Part shown: positions 24,160-45,500 of the stretch, piece by piece
Layout of the letters: every line of letters begins with the position of its first letter
Position numbering within the stretch: position 1 is the stretch's first letter
NCBI RefSeq assembly: GCF_036373705.1
Contig: NC_089864.1
Location: 16,321,501-16,385,500 of the forward strand
Origin: Amia ocellicauda
Taxonomy: Eukaryota; Chordata; Actinopteri; Amiiformes; Amiidae
Direction of reading: 5' to 3'
Length of the DNA stretch: 64,000 bases
Translations under genes and position numbers: made by a program
Notes under the pieces: model-generated
What the model saw: the letters and a program-made list of their open reading frames with translations, nothing else
Database searches by the model: none
What the model was told of the DNA's origin: nothing

Positions 24160-24924
24160 CTGTCCACAAAGCTGTGTTTCTGCCTCTCATTACCAGTGCT
24201 GAGAGCATCCTGTGTCTGTAAGGAAGGGTGCTGGCAATGCTGTGTAACTGTGCACTTGCACAACTGGGCTCACACAACATTGTGCAGCCTGTTTAAACAC
24301 AAACAAGGACTTCCCAATTGCTGTCCAAGCCTTGGAAAAACTCGGGCCAATTTGACGTCATAGATGTACTTTGTCAAAGTCACACTGTTAGAGTGCTGAT
24401 TACTTTGTCTTCAATTTACAGTAGACACACATTCACATTAGTTGCATATGGCTCCCATGCTCTGTGCCTGTGTTTTGAATGTTGCCTATAAACATTTCGG
24501 TTGTTTCAATTGTTCATTTAAAAAGTATGAAAACCACACCTTTTCTATCAACATAGATTGGGACTTGAAACAAGGCTTAAATGAAACTTTCAGACAAATG
24601 AGTATAAATCCACCACATTGAATATAAAGAGCAGGTTACAAAGCGAGGCTATTCCATAAACTTTAACAATGTAGGTCAGCTGGTACTTCTGTGAAATCAC
24701 ACTGAAGAGCCATTATTAATGATGTTTTATATAAACTGTATTATGTTTTATATTAATAATAATATGCAGACCAAGCAAAGTAAATGTATTATGGTAGCAA
24801 CGACCATTTTGCAAGTTGTTCAGGGCATACCCTCTAGACATTCCTGTGTAGTGTAAGGTACACTTATAAATTTCAATTAAAGAAGTGAATTTATAGTATC
24901 ACCTTATCATGAATCCTGGAATCT
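24160..24924. other. Spacer and host flank of LTR, unit C
   Basis: The counterpart of 15110-15883 in B. No gene was recognised. Confidence 0.6.
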
Positions 24925-26220
24925 TGTAGAACTCAATTTCTGTAATAATTGGACGCAGACACCAATTCCAAAGATATAAATTGTCAAATTTATTCAAAAC
25001 AAAGACTAAATGTAGCACTACACTAATTATACAAAAGGGAAAAACTAATTAAAATTCAACTCTAGATCAACAAATCAAAGACAAATCACTTCCGTGACCA
25101 AATCAAAGACCATGGGATCGCATATGATAACACAAATCGTTAAACAAAAAAGGTTATAAACACATTGACTACAATACCGGTTAGTAAGACGATGGTGAGT
25201 CTCTCGTTAGTATTATTAGTCAGACATTAAATAACTACGCAGGTAACTATTTATGTCAGGTAACTTCTCGTTATATATATATATCAGTCTCATTCACGTT
25301 TAGGTGCCGAGAAAGATCCTATCATTACTTGTTACCACAATTTCCCTTAACTGATTATTATTCAATGATTAAGGATAGGCAGGGCCACCAATAATCTAAT
25401 GTCTATTAACTTGTGTCAATTTCAGACTAAACAGTTAAACAGGAATGAGAAGATATTTCTCGGCGTTGACAGATTTTATTTCTAAAATTATCAACAAAAC
25501 AGTTTAATGCAACACACATTTATATTTAAGAAAACTAAATGATATTACACATTCTAGAGTTATGAATCACAGATTAACATTTCTAATTGATTTCTCAAAT
25601 TGCATGAATCATGAACTCCAAACTGTTAAACTTATCTGAACTTCGTCGCAGAGAGGCCTCTCTGTCTTTGGGCTTAGCTAACAGCACACGGCACGAGGTC
25701 CGTGTGGTTTGGAACAAAGGCAGTTCGGTTCGGCTTTGTCCAATAACTTCCACTCAGTCGATGCACCTGGAAGATGGGGTTTCGCGAAAGTAGAGTCGTT
25801 TCCAAACAGATTTTCCACTGGTTTGAAGGCTCCAAGGTTGTGCACAAAATCTTCTTGGCAAGCAGGGTCTCTCACCGTACTTATTTGAAGACAAAGTCTT
25901 TGAGGAAAGCAGGGCCCTGTTCGTTCCAAGGGTCAAGTTTCTAACGACTCAAATAGCTATTTAAATGACTGACACTTGCGTATACAGTCGACTTAGTCAA
26001 TTGTCCAGCTGTAAAACTCCACTGATCAGGTGGGCACAGGCGGGCAGCGCAGTCTGTAAAGTTCTTTATTTAATAAAGTCCTTTAAAACAATTCTTCGTA
26101 CGGCTCAATCTCCTTCTCCCAGTTTAACTCTTCTGTTGCCGGCAAAGACTTGGTTGGTTTCTGGTTCCGGTTCTGGCAACAGAGCTACAGGTTGAGCTGT
26201 GGCAGCGAGTTACTGGTTCA

Positions 26221-26259
<39 letters not shown>

Positions 26260-26463
26260 CCGCTGTTCCTTATAGTCTGTCAGATCAATAGGTGATTGGT
26301 CCCCGAGTTCTTGAGATTGGATTTTGGTTTCAGCCCCCCGTGTCCTATTGGAGGGGGGCTTGATTTATGACTGATGTCAATCCATGCCATCTTTTGGAAA
26401 TGCCGGTTGGCCCGGGTTCGTAACTCTATGTCGGGATTTCGGCTCTCGTCCACTTCAAAGAGT
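24925..26463 (-). mobile_element. Endogenous retrovirus 3' LTR, unit C (start deleted)
   Basis: The distal end (TGTAGAACTC on the plus strand at 24925) is kept. The proximal LTR start and the purine tract are lost in a deletion of about 70 bp at 26463. The GA run is shortest here (26224-26250). Confidence 0.65.
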
Positions 26464-26650
26464 CTTCTTGGTGCCATCCTCCCCAAAACTGTCACTTTGA
26501 TGCAAACCAGTTCCAAGCTGATGAGCTAAGGAAATCTGATAACTTTGGGGGGGGAGAGGTCTTCTTTAGATCAGTGCTTCAGCTCAGAGCCCAAATGCTC
26601 TCATCCAAATACACCCAACATAACGCTACACCTGTCAATAATAGAAAAGA

Positions 26651-28480
26651 TCACACAGTGCCGAAATAGCACAGTACAAAACAAATATAGAGAAGAATGA
26701 GTATGCCAAGGATAAAAAGCAGACTTTGGGCTATAATAGTATCAATTCTTCCGAGGGAGCCACTTATCCAGCTCCCAAGAGACCACTCCGAGGTCTGGTG
26801 GATTTTTAGTTACTTCTTTATGAATGTGATCCATAAGATCATGAATCTGTTCAGTAAACTTTGAGGCAGATGCATTAACAGTATTGCAAATACTCAGATC
26901 TATTCTATAATGTTTCCATATAGCACAGTTATCTTCTGCAGTCAAGGGAACTGGGATCATAGGAATGCCTCCCTCAGCGTTATGGGGCACATAAGAACAC
27001 ACCCAGCACCTTGACAGATTCAAGTCTTTTGTAAACTGATAAGACAGTTGGAGGTAGGCATTTCCTCTGGTCAGGTGGCTGTCTCGTCGCTGTCGAATCC
27101 TCAGTCATATTTTATCAGTGTACATGTTAATGTCTGTGGTGTTAATATGCGAAAGGGGAGAGGTTACTAGCACGTCACCCGGTATTTGTGGACCCGTGCG
27201 TCCTGTTGCTCCTTTTGGGCCACTGCTTTGGCCCTGTGCTGTTAGCTGCAGGGTGATGCCGATGTCAGCTTCTTCTAGACTGGTTTCCCCAGTCAGTGAT
27301 GATCCCGTCCGCTTGGAGTTGAAGGCGCCCTCTTCCCAGATTACTATGGCACATACGATGGTCCCGCAGGCGATGAGGAAGAGGATCCAGGCGAAGGCCA
27401 GCATCCCTCTGTTCTCCACCAGGGTTGTGCCGATAGCCTGGATTGGCAAGTTTGCAGTGGGAGGAGTGGATCCATGTCGTCTTTCCTTGGCACTTCACAG
27501 CTCTGTGGGTGGTCAGGAGCACCTTGTAGGGCCCTGTCCACCTGGGCTGTTGGGAGGACTTTCTCTTGTGTGCTTTGATATACACATAGTCACCTTGCTG
27601 GAAGGGGCGGCAATCCTGCTGGGATGGTTCAGTCTGGGTGGCTTTCATCTGTGAATGGACAGCTTCGAATGGACATGTTAGTCCCATACAAAAAGACTAC
27701 ATAACATCATCCATCAAGTGGATGTCCATTTCCCTTACAGACAATGGAGGAGTGATGGAGAGTCTCATAAGTCATCCCATAATAATCTCACACAGAGAAA
27801 GACCAGTTTTTTCAATTTGCTGACGATCTCATTGTCATTAGGACTATAGGTAGGGCATCTGGACGGTTGAGTCCGGTTTGTTTGCAAATTTTAGCCAGCT
27901 TATTCTTTAATATCCAATTTTGTCTCTCCACTGCTCCAGCTGACTGAGAGTGATGGGCAGTGAAAATGTTGTTTACCTCGCAGGGCTTTGCATAGTTCCT
28001 GCACTGTTGTACCAGTGAAGTGAGTGTTCCTATCGCTGGAAATTTCCCTGGAATGCAAAATCTACATATAAAATCCCTTAACAGTATTTTTGCTACTGTT
28101 ACTACTTCAGCCTTCCTATGGCATAGGCTTCAACCCATTTAGAAAACATATACATTATTACAAGTATATATTCATATCCACAACATTTAAGCTTTTGAAC
28201 ACAATCTATTTGCATATGAACTTTTGCAGGATTATGAGCTTGACAAATGTGGCAAGTTCTACAATATTGCTAAGCTGTTACTATAAAACCTGGGGCAAAC
28301 CAATTTAAAAGAATAACGCACACATCCCCCCTTTGCCCGTGTGGCCAACACCATGCGCCAGATGGGAAAACCAGGGAAAGAGTGCCTGTGAGGCAACCAA
28401 TGTATTAGCAAATGTTTGAGCTCTCTTATGGAAGGTGCAGTGGCCAGTTGCAATTTCCTGGAGCTTTTACAGTGCATCTC
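26651..28480 (-). pseudogene. Endogenous retrovirus pol and env remnant, unit C
   Basis: It matches A and B: integrase C-terminal frame 27687-27265, env-start frame 27449-27105, CWVC-containing env piece 27023-26742, anchor segment in a different frame ending at 26651. The same breaks occur in all three units. It is non-functional. Confidence 0.8.
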
Positions 28481-30302
28481 AAATTACATTTCATCCTGCC
28501 CCAGGTCATGAAAGTCAAAACCTAGTTACTACCTACATAACACATACATTTTGTTGCTTTTATGAAAATACAAAAGTCAGCAAAATGTTATTTTTACAAA
28601 TTCAGTTTGTAAACTGTATTGTACATATATTTGTTGCATTTTGATTTATAAACATTGTACATTCTACAAATCTTAAGAGAAGGGCAATGGACTGATTCTG
28701 ACTTCATGGCTTTCATTCTATTCATTTGAATAATGTGACATCTCCACTAATAGTACATTATAAATTAAACTATCAATACAAGAATATATGCTACTGCAGA
28801 CATCCTCTGAGCTGTTTCACAATATATTGTAGATTCCTATAATCTGGAAAACCTTCTAATTACAGAATGTGAACTTATTTCTCCACTCACTTCAGCGTTG
28901 TGGACCTCAACATCGGTCTGTTCAAGATGCCGTGTGGCTGTCTTTAAAGCCGTGCCCTGGGCCTACTGTGTCTCAATGAGAACACCAGCGTCTTCTCCAT
29001 ATGCACCTCTGCCACTATGGGTCAGACATCGGTTCCTTCAGGACACGATTCATAATATGCATATCTTCCATGTGGAATAAATCAGTCATCTGAAGACACA
29101 ATGTGTGGTTCACACAACATCAGAGATCCTCCTTATATAAGGCATCTCTCACATTAGTTGACATTCACACAATCTATAAGGTTTCTAGTAAAGGGACAAT
29201 TCAAAATAATAATAATCTTGATTCCAATTTATCTCATTTATCAAATTATTTCAGTACAGCACTCAGCTGTCGTCAGCAGCATCATATCTCCTGTGTTTAC
29301 TGAATCAGCTTGACTTCCTAGTGTAGATATTCTTTTGTGTGGAGCTGTCAAACTTTCAAAACAATGTGCTTATCTTTGTCCTTTTATCTAACTTAAATAC
29401 CTGAGACCATTACAATAATTATTACAGCAGCTCCTTCAACACCATCATACATATACCTTACATCTGTACCTTTGAGTGGCAAGTTACCCGTTTTACTGGA
29501 GCCGTTACCCCCCATTTTCTATGTAACGTTTTGTACACAACTACCAAGGCATACAAGCACACGAAATAATAACAATAAAATGACAGGGGAGAAAAGAAAA
29601 GAAAAAAAAAAAGAAAAAAAGAAATAAAAGTATAACCAAACAAAACACAAATTAAAATAAATCCTACATACGAATAATAACAAACATGTTTTTCAATATA
29701 TTTGCATTTATATAACTTGTATATAACTTAATGAAGTCTCTTCATTTACCATACCATTTATGGTTCTATAAAACACGTGCTTTTCGATTATCACCGGCAT
29801 ATCAGATATTGAACAATTAATTAGCGCTCCTTTTTTTTCTCTTTTCTCTAATAGTAGGTCAAACCTACACTGCAGTTTACAGACACACTTTAGTCTGCGG
29901 GAACCCAAACAGGAAAACACAGTCCTGTTTCTTCACAAACAAGAAGACACAGTCAAGTTTATGGCAACCCAGGTTAAATAAGAAAACACAGTCCTATTTC
30001 TTCATAAACAAGAGGACACAGTCAAGTCTATGGTAACCCTAACCTTGTTTCTTTACAAGCAAGAAAACATTTCTTGCCTCAAGTACTTGATGTAAGGCAA
30101 GCAACAACGTTGAATTCAAATATAGATCGCGTTACCTGATCGTCAGAGGGCCAGGCGAGCAGACCAGTGAAAGCAAAGCACCGCAGTAGGGATTTTAAAA
30201 GCCTCCCTTACCTTATTATTCTGCCGGCGCGGCTTTGCTGGTCACTGGTCTGGCCACTCCGGTCCTCTCCGTCAGGGTTAGCGATCCCATCCTCGTCGCC
30301 AT
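28481..30302. other. Spacer with empty Tc1 site 2, 70-bp tandem repeat and retroviral leader, unit C
   Basis: No gene was recognised. The empty Tc1 site is at about 29451. An A-rich stretch lies near 29598-29625. The 70-bp tandem repeat is at about 29905-30040. Confidence 0.6.
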
Positions 30303-30470
30303 GTAATGTGGAAGAACAATCATCTTCAATCAGGTTGGAACAATAGTTGCAATGCCTTTAATACATGCAGCATTGAGAGGAACAGTGAATCAAGAAGATG
30401 ACAAAGTCGCTCTGCCTTCATTTTAAAAGTCAGAGGCTTTTATACACAAAAATCAAAGATCTGGTTACAA
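30286..30470 (-). mobile_element. Second LTR element with primer-binding-site-like sequence, unit C
   Basis: The counterpart of 10291-10480. The LTR end meets TGGCGACGAGG (minus strand) at 30302/30303, and the TATAAAAGCC promoter motif lies near 30437-30446. The upstream limit is uncertain. Confidence 0.5.
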
Positions 30471-31124
30471 TCACAAAGTCATTACTATATTATCTTAGAG
30501 AGTTAGCTAAGCAGAATTTATATCATTATAGGACAGAGTCCATAGGTCAACACATGGATTAGGGAGCAGGCACTTCAATCATACTGTTTGACATTGTCTC
30601 CAAGATTAAGTATACAAGAGAGTAAAACAGGTATGAGAGAGAGAATTTCTAACTTTCCTTCCACACTGCACATAGCCACTGCTTATGAACTGTGGAATCC
30701 GCGATTGATCAGAAAGATAGATGATGTTCTGAAAACAAGGGCGCATTATAATCTATTCTGCACACCTCATTTAACTATTGGCTTAAAAGAAAGAGGTAGT
30801 CATGTGTGAAATATTTCATTTAAAACTCAGTCATGCTTGCTAGCTCGTGGTGCACTTTATACTAACCCAAACATATACCCACAACTTCAGACTCACACCT
30901 GGACACACACCCAATAACCCAGTGTCACACAGCATACCTAATTGATTTAAGTGATGTTTCTGGCTCTTCATATTGCAGTGATCCACCTGCCCTAAGCCAA
31001 ACACAGCTGGCAGGTCAAGGCTTCCACTGGGTGGGTGATCATACCTTGGCATCTGAAGCAAAGGAATCATAAGCCCTCCAGCCCCTTCTCTGTGCACTTA
31101 AATGATATTATATACTTGAAGACA
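30471..31124. other. Spacer before C/D junction
   Basis: The counterpart of 10481-11183 with about 70 bases missing near 30605. No gene was recognised. Confidence 0.5.
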
Positions 31125-31809
31125 TACACTGTATGCTAATAGGTTGGGAAGAAAATATCCACACCCTTCATTTAAAACAATTGTATTTCTTGAATCATTT
31201 ACTTTAATACATGTTTTTCAATATTCTAATCCATATTTGTCTTGCATAGCTGCTTAATTAAGCCACTTTGAGTGTTACATACATAGTATTACACCTATTG
31301 AATATGACTTAATTGGGTATATATGAATCATATTATTATCATGTTTCTACAGTCTGACTGAATATAAAGAAATAATTGCATGCTTGATTAACGGTTTTGC
31401 TACATGTGCTTTGACTTGCAAAACTGACTTGCATATGTGTTTGTTTCCTCTGGGTTTGTAGTGTAGGAGAAAAATGTGCAAAGGCAAAACAAATCAGTTA
31501 ACAAAGGATCTTAAAATCATAGGAGGGTCATTTTGAAGATACAATCATTAGAATTTCTCCAACAAGAATATTATTAACAAAATGGTGATTTTGAAGTTAC
31601 AAACATTAGCATTTCAGCAACAAGAACAGATCTGCATGGAGTTAAAAAAGTGACAAGCGAGACTTTTTAAGGAGGAGAGACAGACTGGCTGGTGGTTCAG
31701 GGACCTAGAGTTACAATATTATTATAATAACCTATTTGTCTGTGTCTTCCTTTTTCTAGAGTTCATCGGAGGCTGCTGTAATCAAGACCATTAGAGCCTT
31801 GCTCTATTG
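31125..31809 (+). repeat. Truncated duplication unit D with exon 3 of the peptide gene
   Basis: It starts with the unit-start sequence without Tc1, then jumps from the 5' flank to intron 2 through internal deletions. It keeps exon 3 of the peptide gene from 31760, where a TAG replaces the codon after DH. It ends at 31809 against an unrelated repeat. Divergence from A-C is visibly higher than among A-C, so it may be the older copy. No promoter or exon 1 remains, so this gene copy is a relic. Confidence 0.8.
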
Positions 31810-31810
31810 C

Positions 31811-31965
31811 AGGGGTGGAAAATAACAAATTACAACTACTCTGGTACCTGTAACTGAGTAGCTTTTTCGTTTACATGTACTTTTTTGAATATTTTTAAGA
31901 TTTTTAATTTTACTTTTACTTAAGTATGTTTTAAGTATTGTACTTCACTACTTTTAAAAAGGCAT
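31811..31965 (+). repeat. Fish hAT-type interspersed repeat (partial)
   Basis: CAGGGGTGGAAAATAAC followed by repeated ACTT/AAGTA words (GTAACTGAGTAG, CTTTTACTTAAGTA, TACTTCACTACTTTT) resembles a short dispersed element common in fish genomes. Only one end is clear. Confidence 0.5.
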
Positions 31966-32439
31966 GAGGTGAGAAGCTGGTAAGGAGACATATATTCCAA
32001 ACAAACAGGGACTTCGAACAGCATTTTAAGCTACATTTTCTATTTTATTTACATACAATATGTGTTGCACTTCAGGGCCACTGTATGGTTTGAATATGGA
32101 CCAAGGAATGGTAAGTATTGGAAGAAAAAACAAATGGCAAAATCAAGCAGTTCTTAAAACAGTCAAATTCTGTCTCCAATGTTTAAATTAAATACTTACC
32201 TATATTTGCTTTAATACTTAAGTTTTTGAGGAAAAGGGCAAAACAGAGTTTCAGTTTATTTATGTAATACAGAACACTACACTGTAGCATCAAGAAGGCA
32301 GGTCAAAAGGAAATGCACACTGAACATGAACCCATATAACACAGCATTACACGTCAGCAGCAACAGAACAATGTTGTGTCTGAGCTGGACGGTGTATGAT
32401 CTCTGCATTTCGCTCACATGTTTCTGTTACACAGGCAGA
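31966..32439. other. Spacer upstream of KRR1
   Basis: No feature was recognised. Confidence 0.5.
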
Positions 32440-32526
32440 GAACATACCATCCCACAATGCACCGCTTCGGGTAAAACGGAAGTTCCCGGGGATCGTGACG
32501 CGGGGGTGAAAGGTTACGTAGTGAAA
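32440..32526 (+). promoter_or_regulatory. KRR1 promoter region
   Basis: Locally GC-richer, TATA-less sequence with an ETS-type ACGGAAGT and CpG words (TGACGCGGG, TTACGTAG) lies immediately before the start codon, typical of a housekeeping promoter. A second ETS-type site (ACTTCCGT) falls within the first codons. No transcription start can be fixed by reading. Confidence 0.5.
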
Positions 32527-42473
<9,947 letters not shown>

Positions 42474-42475
42474 TA

Positions 42476-42794
42476 CACTACCATTCAAAAGTTTGGGGTC
42501 ACTTAGAAATGTAATTGTTTTCGAAAGAAAAGCAATTTTTGTGTCCATTAAAAAAACATCAAATTGATCAGAAATAGTTAATGTTGTAAATGACTATTGT
42601 AGCTGGAAATGGCTGATTTGTAATGGAATATCTACATAGGCGTACAGAGGCCCATTATCAGCAACCATCAGTCCTGTGATCCAATGGCACGTTGTGTTTG
42701 CTAATAAAAGTTTATCATTTCAAACTCATTTCATGTATGTTTTCATGGAAAACAAGGACATTTCTAAGTGACCCCAAACTTCTGAACGGTAGTG
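42476..42794. mobile_element. Tc1-family MITE
   Basis: 319 bp with long inverted ends (CACTACCATTCAAAAGTTTG at the left; the complement ends at 42794), no coding capacity, TA at both sides (42474-42475, 42795-42796). The empty target is readable in the third GLIPR1 unit near 58618. It is of a type widespread in fish. Confidence 0.9.
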
Positions 42795-42796
42795 TA

Positions 42797-43021
42797 TATC
42801 ATATATATGAACTGATTTAGGGGTGGCCGCAGCAATGAGAATCGTCACATTTTCTTAGAAAATCTCACATATTTACATTATTTAGATTAATCAGTATGGA
42901 GTAGATAGGACTTTATATTCAAAATCTGCACAATTTTAAAGTTGATTGCAAACTCAGATTGTAACAATATGTGGAATCTTTGCAGGGGGAGTCAATACTT
43001 TTGCAAGCCACTGTGTATATA
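42797..43021. repeat. Tc1-like relic sequence
   Basis: GTCAATACTTTTGCAAGCCA near 42992-43011 looks like the end of another Tc1-like family. The same stretch recurs, diverged, at 55561-55800 and 58621-58860. Confidence 0.5.
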
Positions 43022-43023
43022 TA

Positions 43024-43907
43024 CACTCACCTAAAGGATTATTAGGAACACCATACTAATACTGTGTTTGACCCCCTTTCGCCTTCAGAACTGCCTTAAT
43101 TCTACGTGGCATTGATTCAACAAGGTGCTGAAAGCATTCTTTAGAAATGTTGGCCCATATTGATAGGATAGCATCTTGCAGTTGATGGAGATTTGTGGGA
43201 TGCACATCCAGGGCACGAAGCTCCCGTTCCACCACATCCCAAAGATGCTCTATTGGGTTGAGATCTGGTGACTGTGGGGGCCAGTTTAGTACAGTGAACT
43301 CATTGTCATGTTCAAGAAACCAATTTGAAATGATTCGACCTTTGTGACATGGTGCATTATCCTGCTGGAAGTAGCCATCAGAGGATGGGTACATGGTGCT
43401 CATAAAGGGATGGACATGGTCAGAAACAATGCTCAGGTAGGCCGTGGCATTTAAACGATGCCCAATTGGCACTAAGGGGCCTAAAGTGTGCCAAGAAAAC
43501 ATCCCCCACACCATTACACCACCACCACCATCAGTCGGCCCATTCTCCTCTGACCTCTAGCATCAACAAGGCATTTTCGCCCACAGGACTGCCGCATACT
43601 GGATGTTTTTCCCTTTTCACATCATTCTTTGTAAACCCTAGAAATGGTTGTGCGTGAAAATCCCAGTAACTGAGCAGATTGTGAAATACTCAGACCGGCC
43701 CGTCTGGCACCAACAACCATGCCACGCTCAAAATTGCTTAAATCACCTTTCTTTCCCATTCAGACATTCAGTTTGGAGTTCAGGAGATTGTCTTGACCAG
43801 GACCACACCCCTAAATGCATTGAAGCAACTGCCATGTGATTGGTTGGTTAGATAATTGCATTAATGAGAAATTGAACAGGTGTTCCTAATAATCCTTTAG
43901 GTGAGTG
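43024..43907 (-). mobile_element. Tc1-like (DD36E) transposon, copy 5, internally deleted
   Basis: 884 bp with both family ends and TA on each side. About 330 bp of the transposase middle is missing at the CCACCACCACCA/TCAGTCGG junction near 43531. The C-terminal 152 codons (43514-43056) retain the second and third catalytic residues, while the first lies in the deleted part. The N-terminal 32-bp segment is in native orientation. Non-autonomous. Confidence 0.92.
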
Positions 43908-45394
43908 TATATAGTGCCTTGCAAAAGAATTGAGAAGTCTGCTGGAAATCGTTGACGGACTGCATCATTGTTTTTCACTGGAAGGATAATATCTGGAAGG
44001 ATAATATTTAAATTAATGAATAAAGTTTAAAACACACTAATAGTACAATAACATGCTTGATTAACTTACAGCAATTACTTCCTTCTGTGTATGGTTGCTG
44101 TCCTTTATAGTTCCCACTGGTAAAAGAAAATGCATGCTTCACTCAAAAGTCAAATATTAGTCTCAACTCTATAATGTACCACATATTAAACTTAAGAATA
44201 CCATATACAGTATTTGTCATTATCATCATCACACTTCATGTTAAAGTGTTAGTATGATGAAACAGACCCTTTTTAATTATTTACTACATAAGGGGATTTC
44301 AGAGTATATAGAATCAGAACTCAGTTTGAATTCAATCTCCATTTAAATGAATATCTCAATAGTTCTGCATAGACTTTTATAAACCCACTGTGCTGATAGC
44401 ATTGTCTTATGTTTAATATTTAAATAGTACTTACGCAGGGCCATAGTCACAAACATATATTGCAGAAGCAGTATCTGAGAAGCCAGTAATTCCATTGGGG
44501 CAGGTTTGAACTGCACAGCCGACCTTGTAACTCTTTGCCCAGACAACCTAGAGAAAGAGTATATTGCAATGACAATCCATATAGGAAGCTCCTGCATAAG
44601 TTTTCCTTAATGATTCTTAAAACATGCTTTTTGTTTCCTGATATATGCATACATATTTATTGATCTTTTTAGTCAACTCAGTAAATATGTTTCAGGTGTG
44701 TAAGCTTTTACTTCATGCAAGCAATAAAACAAAATTGACAGTGCTTGTGACCAGAATGTATTTGTACATCAGTGTTTGTGCCTTGCGTGGCCCAGGGCAT
44801 TATATACGCATCTATAGCAGAGAGGCTCTTCTCCCATTTAAGCTTGTACTCCAGTTAAGTTGTAAGGGTCTCCAATCAGTTAACCATTTCTGTTCGGTTA
44901 GGGCTCCTTTTTTTCAAAAATAGACATGTTAATAGATTATTCAAAACCTATTCAAAACCCTGGTAATTTCAAGGTGCCTATTAGGTTTTAGTCCACCATC
45001 TTAAAGCCTGGAGAAACCTCTGATATGCATTTCTCTTATTAATCTATTCATGAAGGTCAAACACAAAACTTACCTGAGTATAGTGTCCGCATATTTTGGT
45101 GCATGCGTTGGTTGTGTAATCATAGTATGTAACTTCATCATACCACAACTTTATTGCACGGGCTACACTGAAGCTGTGAGGTGGTCCTCCAACCCAGATG
45201 TTCTCACCAACAGTAGAAAAAGTGGGGTGGGCCTTCCCAGGCTGTTTCAAGTCAGGGTTGTGACTAAAACTGCAATGCTTCGCCCATTTACTAGCTGTTT
45301 TAGCCAGATCGTTATCCCAAGACTAAATTAAAATAATAATAAAAAAATAATAATCATCATCATCATAATTCACTATATATATCAAAGACTTTTA

Positions 45395-45500
45395 ATGTAT
45401 TATTATTATTCATTTATTAGCAGATGCCCTTGTCCAGGGTGACTTACAAAATATAAGAGCAATACAAAGTGCATTGCTCTTTGTAGCAGGTTCTCATGTC
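45395..45500. repeat. Fish interspersed repeat fragment
   Basis: TTATTAGCAGATGCCCTTGTCCAGGGTGACTTACAA is a word set common in fish dispersed repeats. It is short and its ends are not defined. Confidence 0.4.

Larger units (their letters stand above)
20488..31124 (+). repeat. Segmental duplication unit C
   Basis: This is the third unit. It has lost about 280 bp containing exon 2 of the peptide gene (junction near 23230) and about 70 bp spanning the retroviral LTR start and purine tract (junction near 26463). Insertion site 2 (29451) and the junction with D (31125) are both free of Tc1. Confidence 0.9.

Noticed and set aside
45050-45331. Plus-strand 93-codon frame at 45050
   Set aside because: It is antisense to GLIPR1 exon 2.
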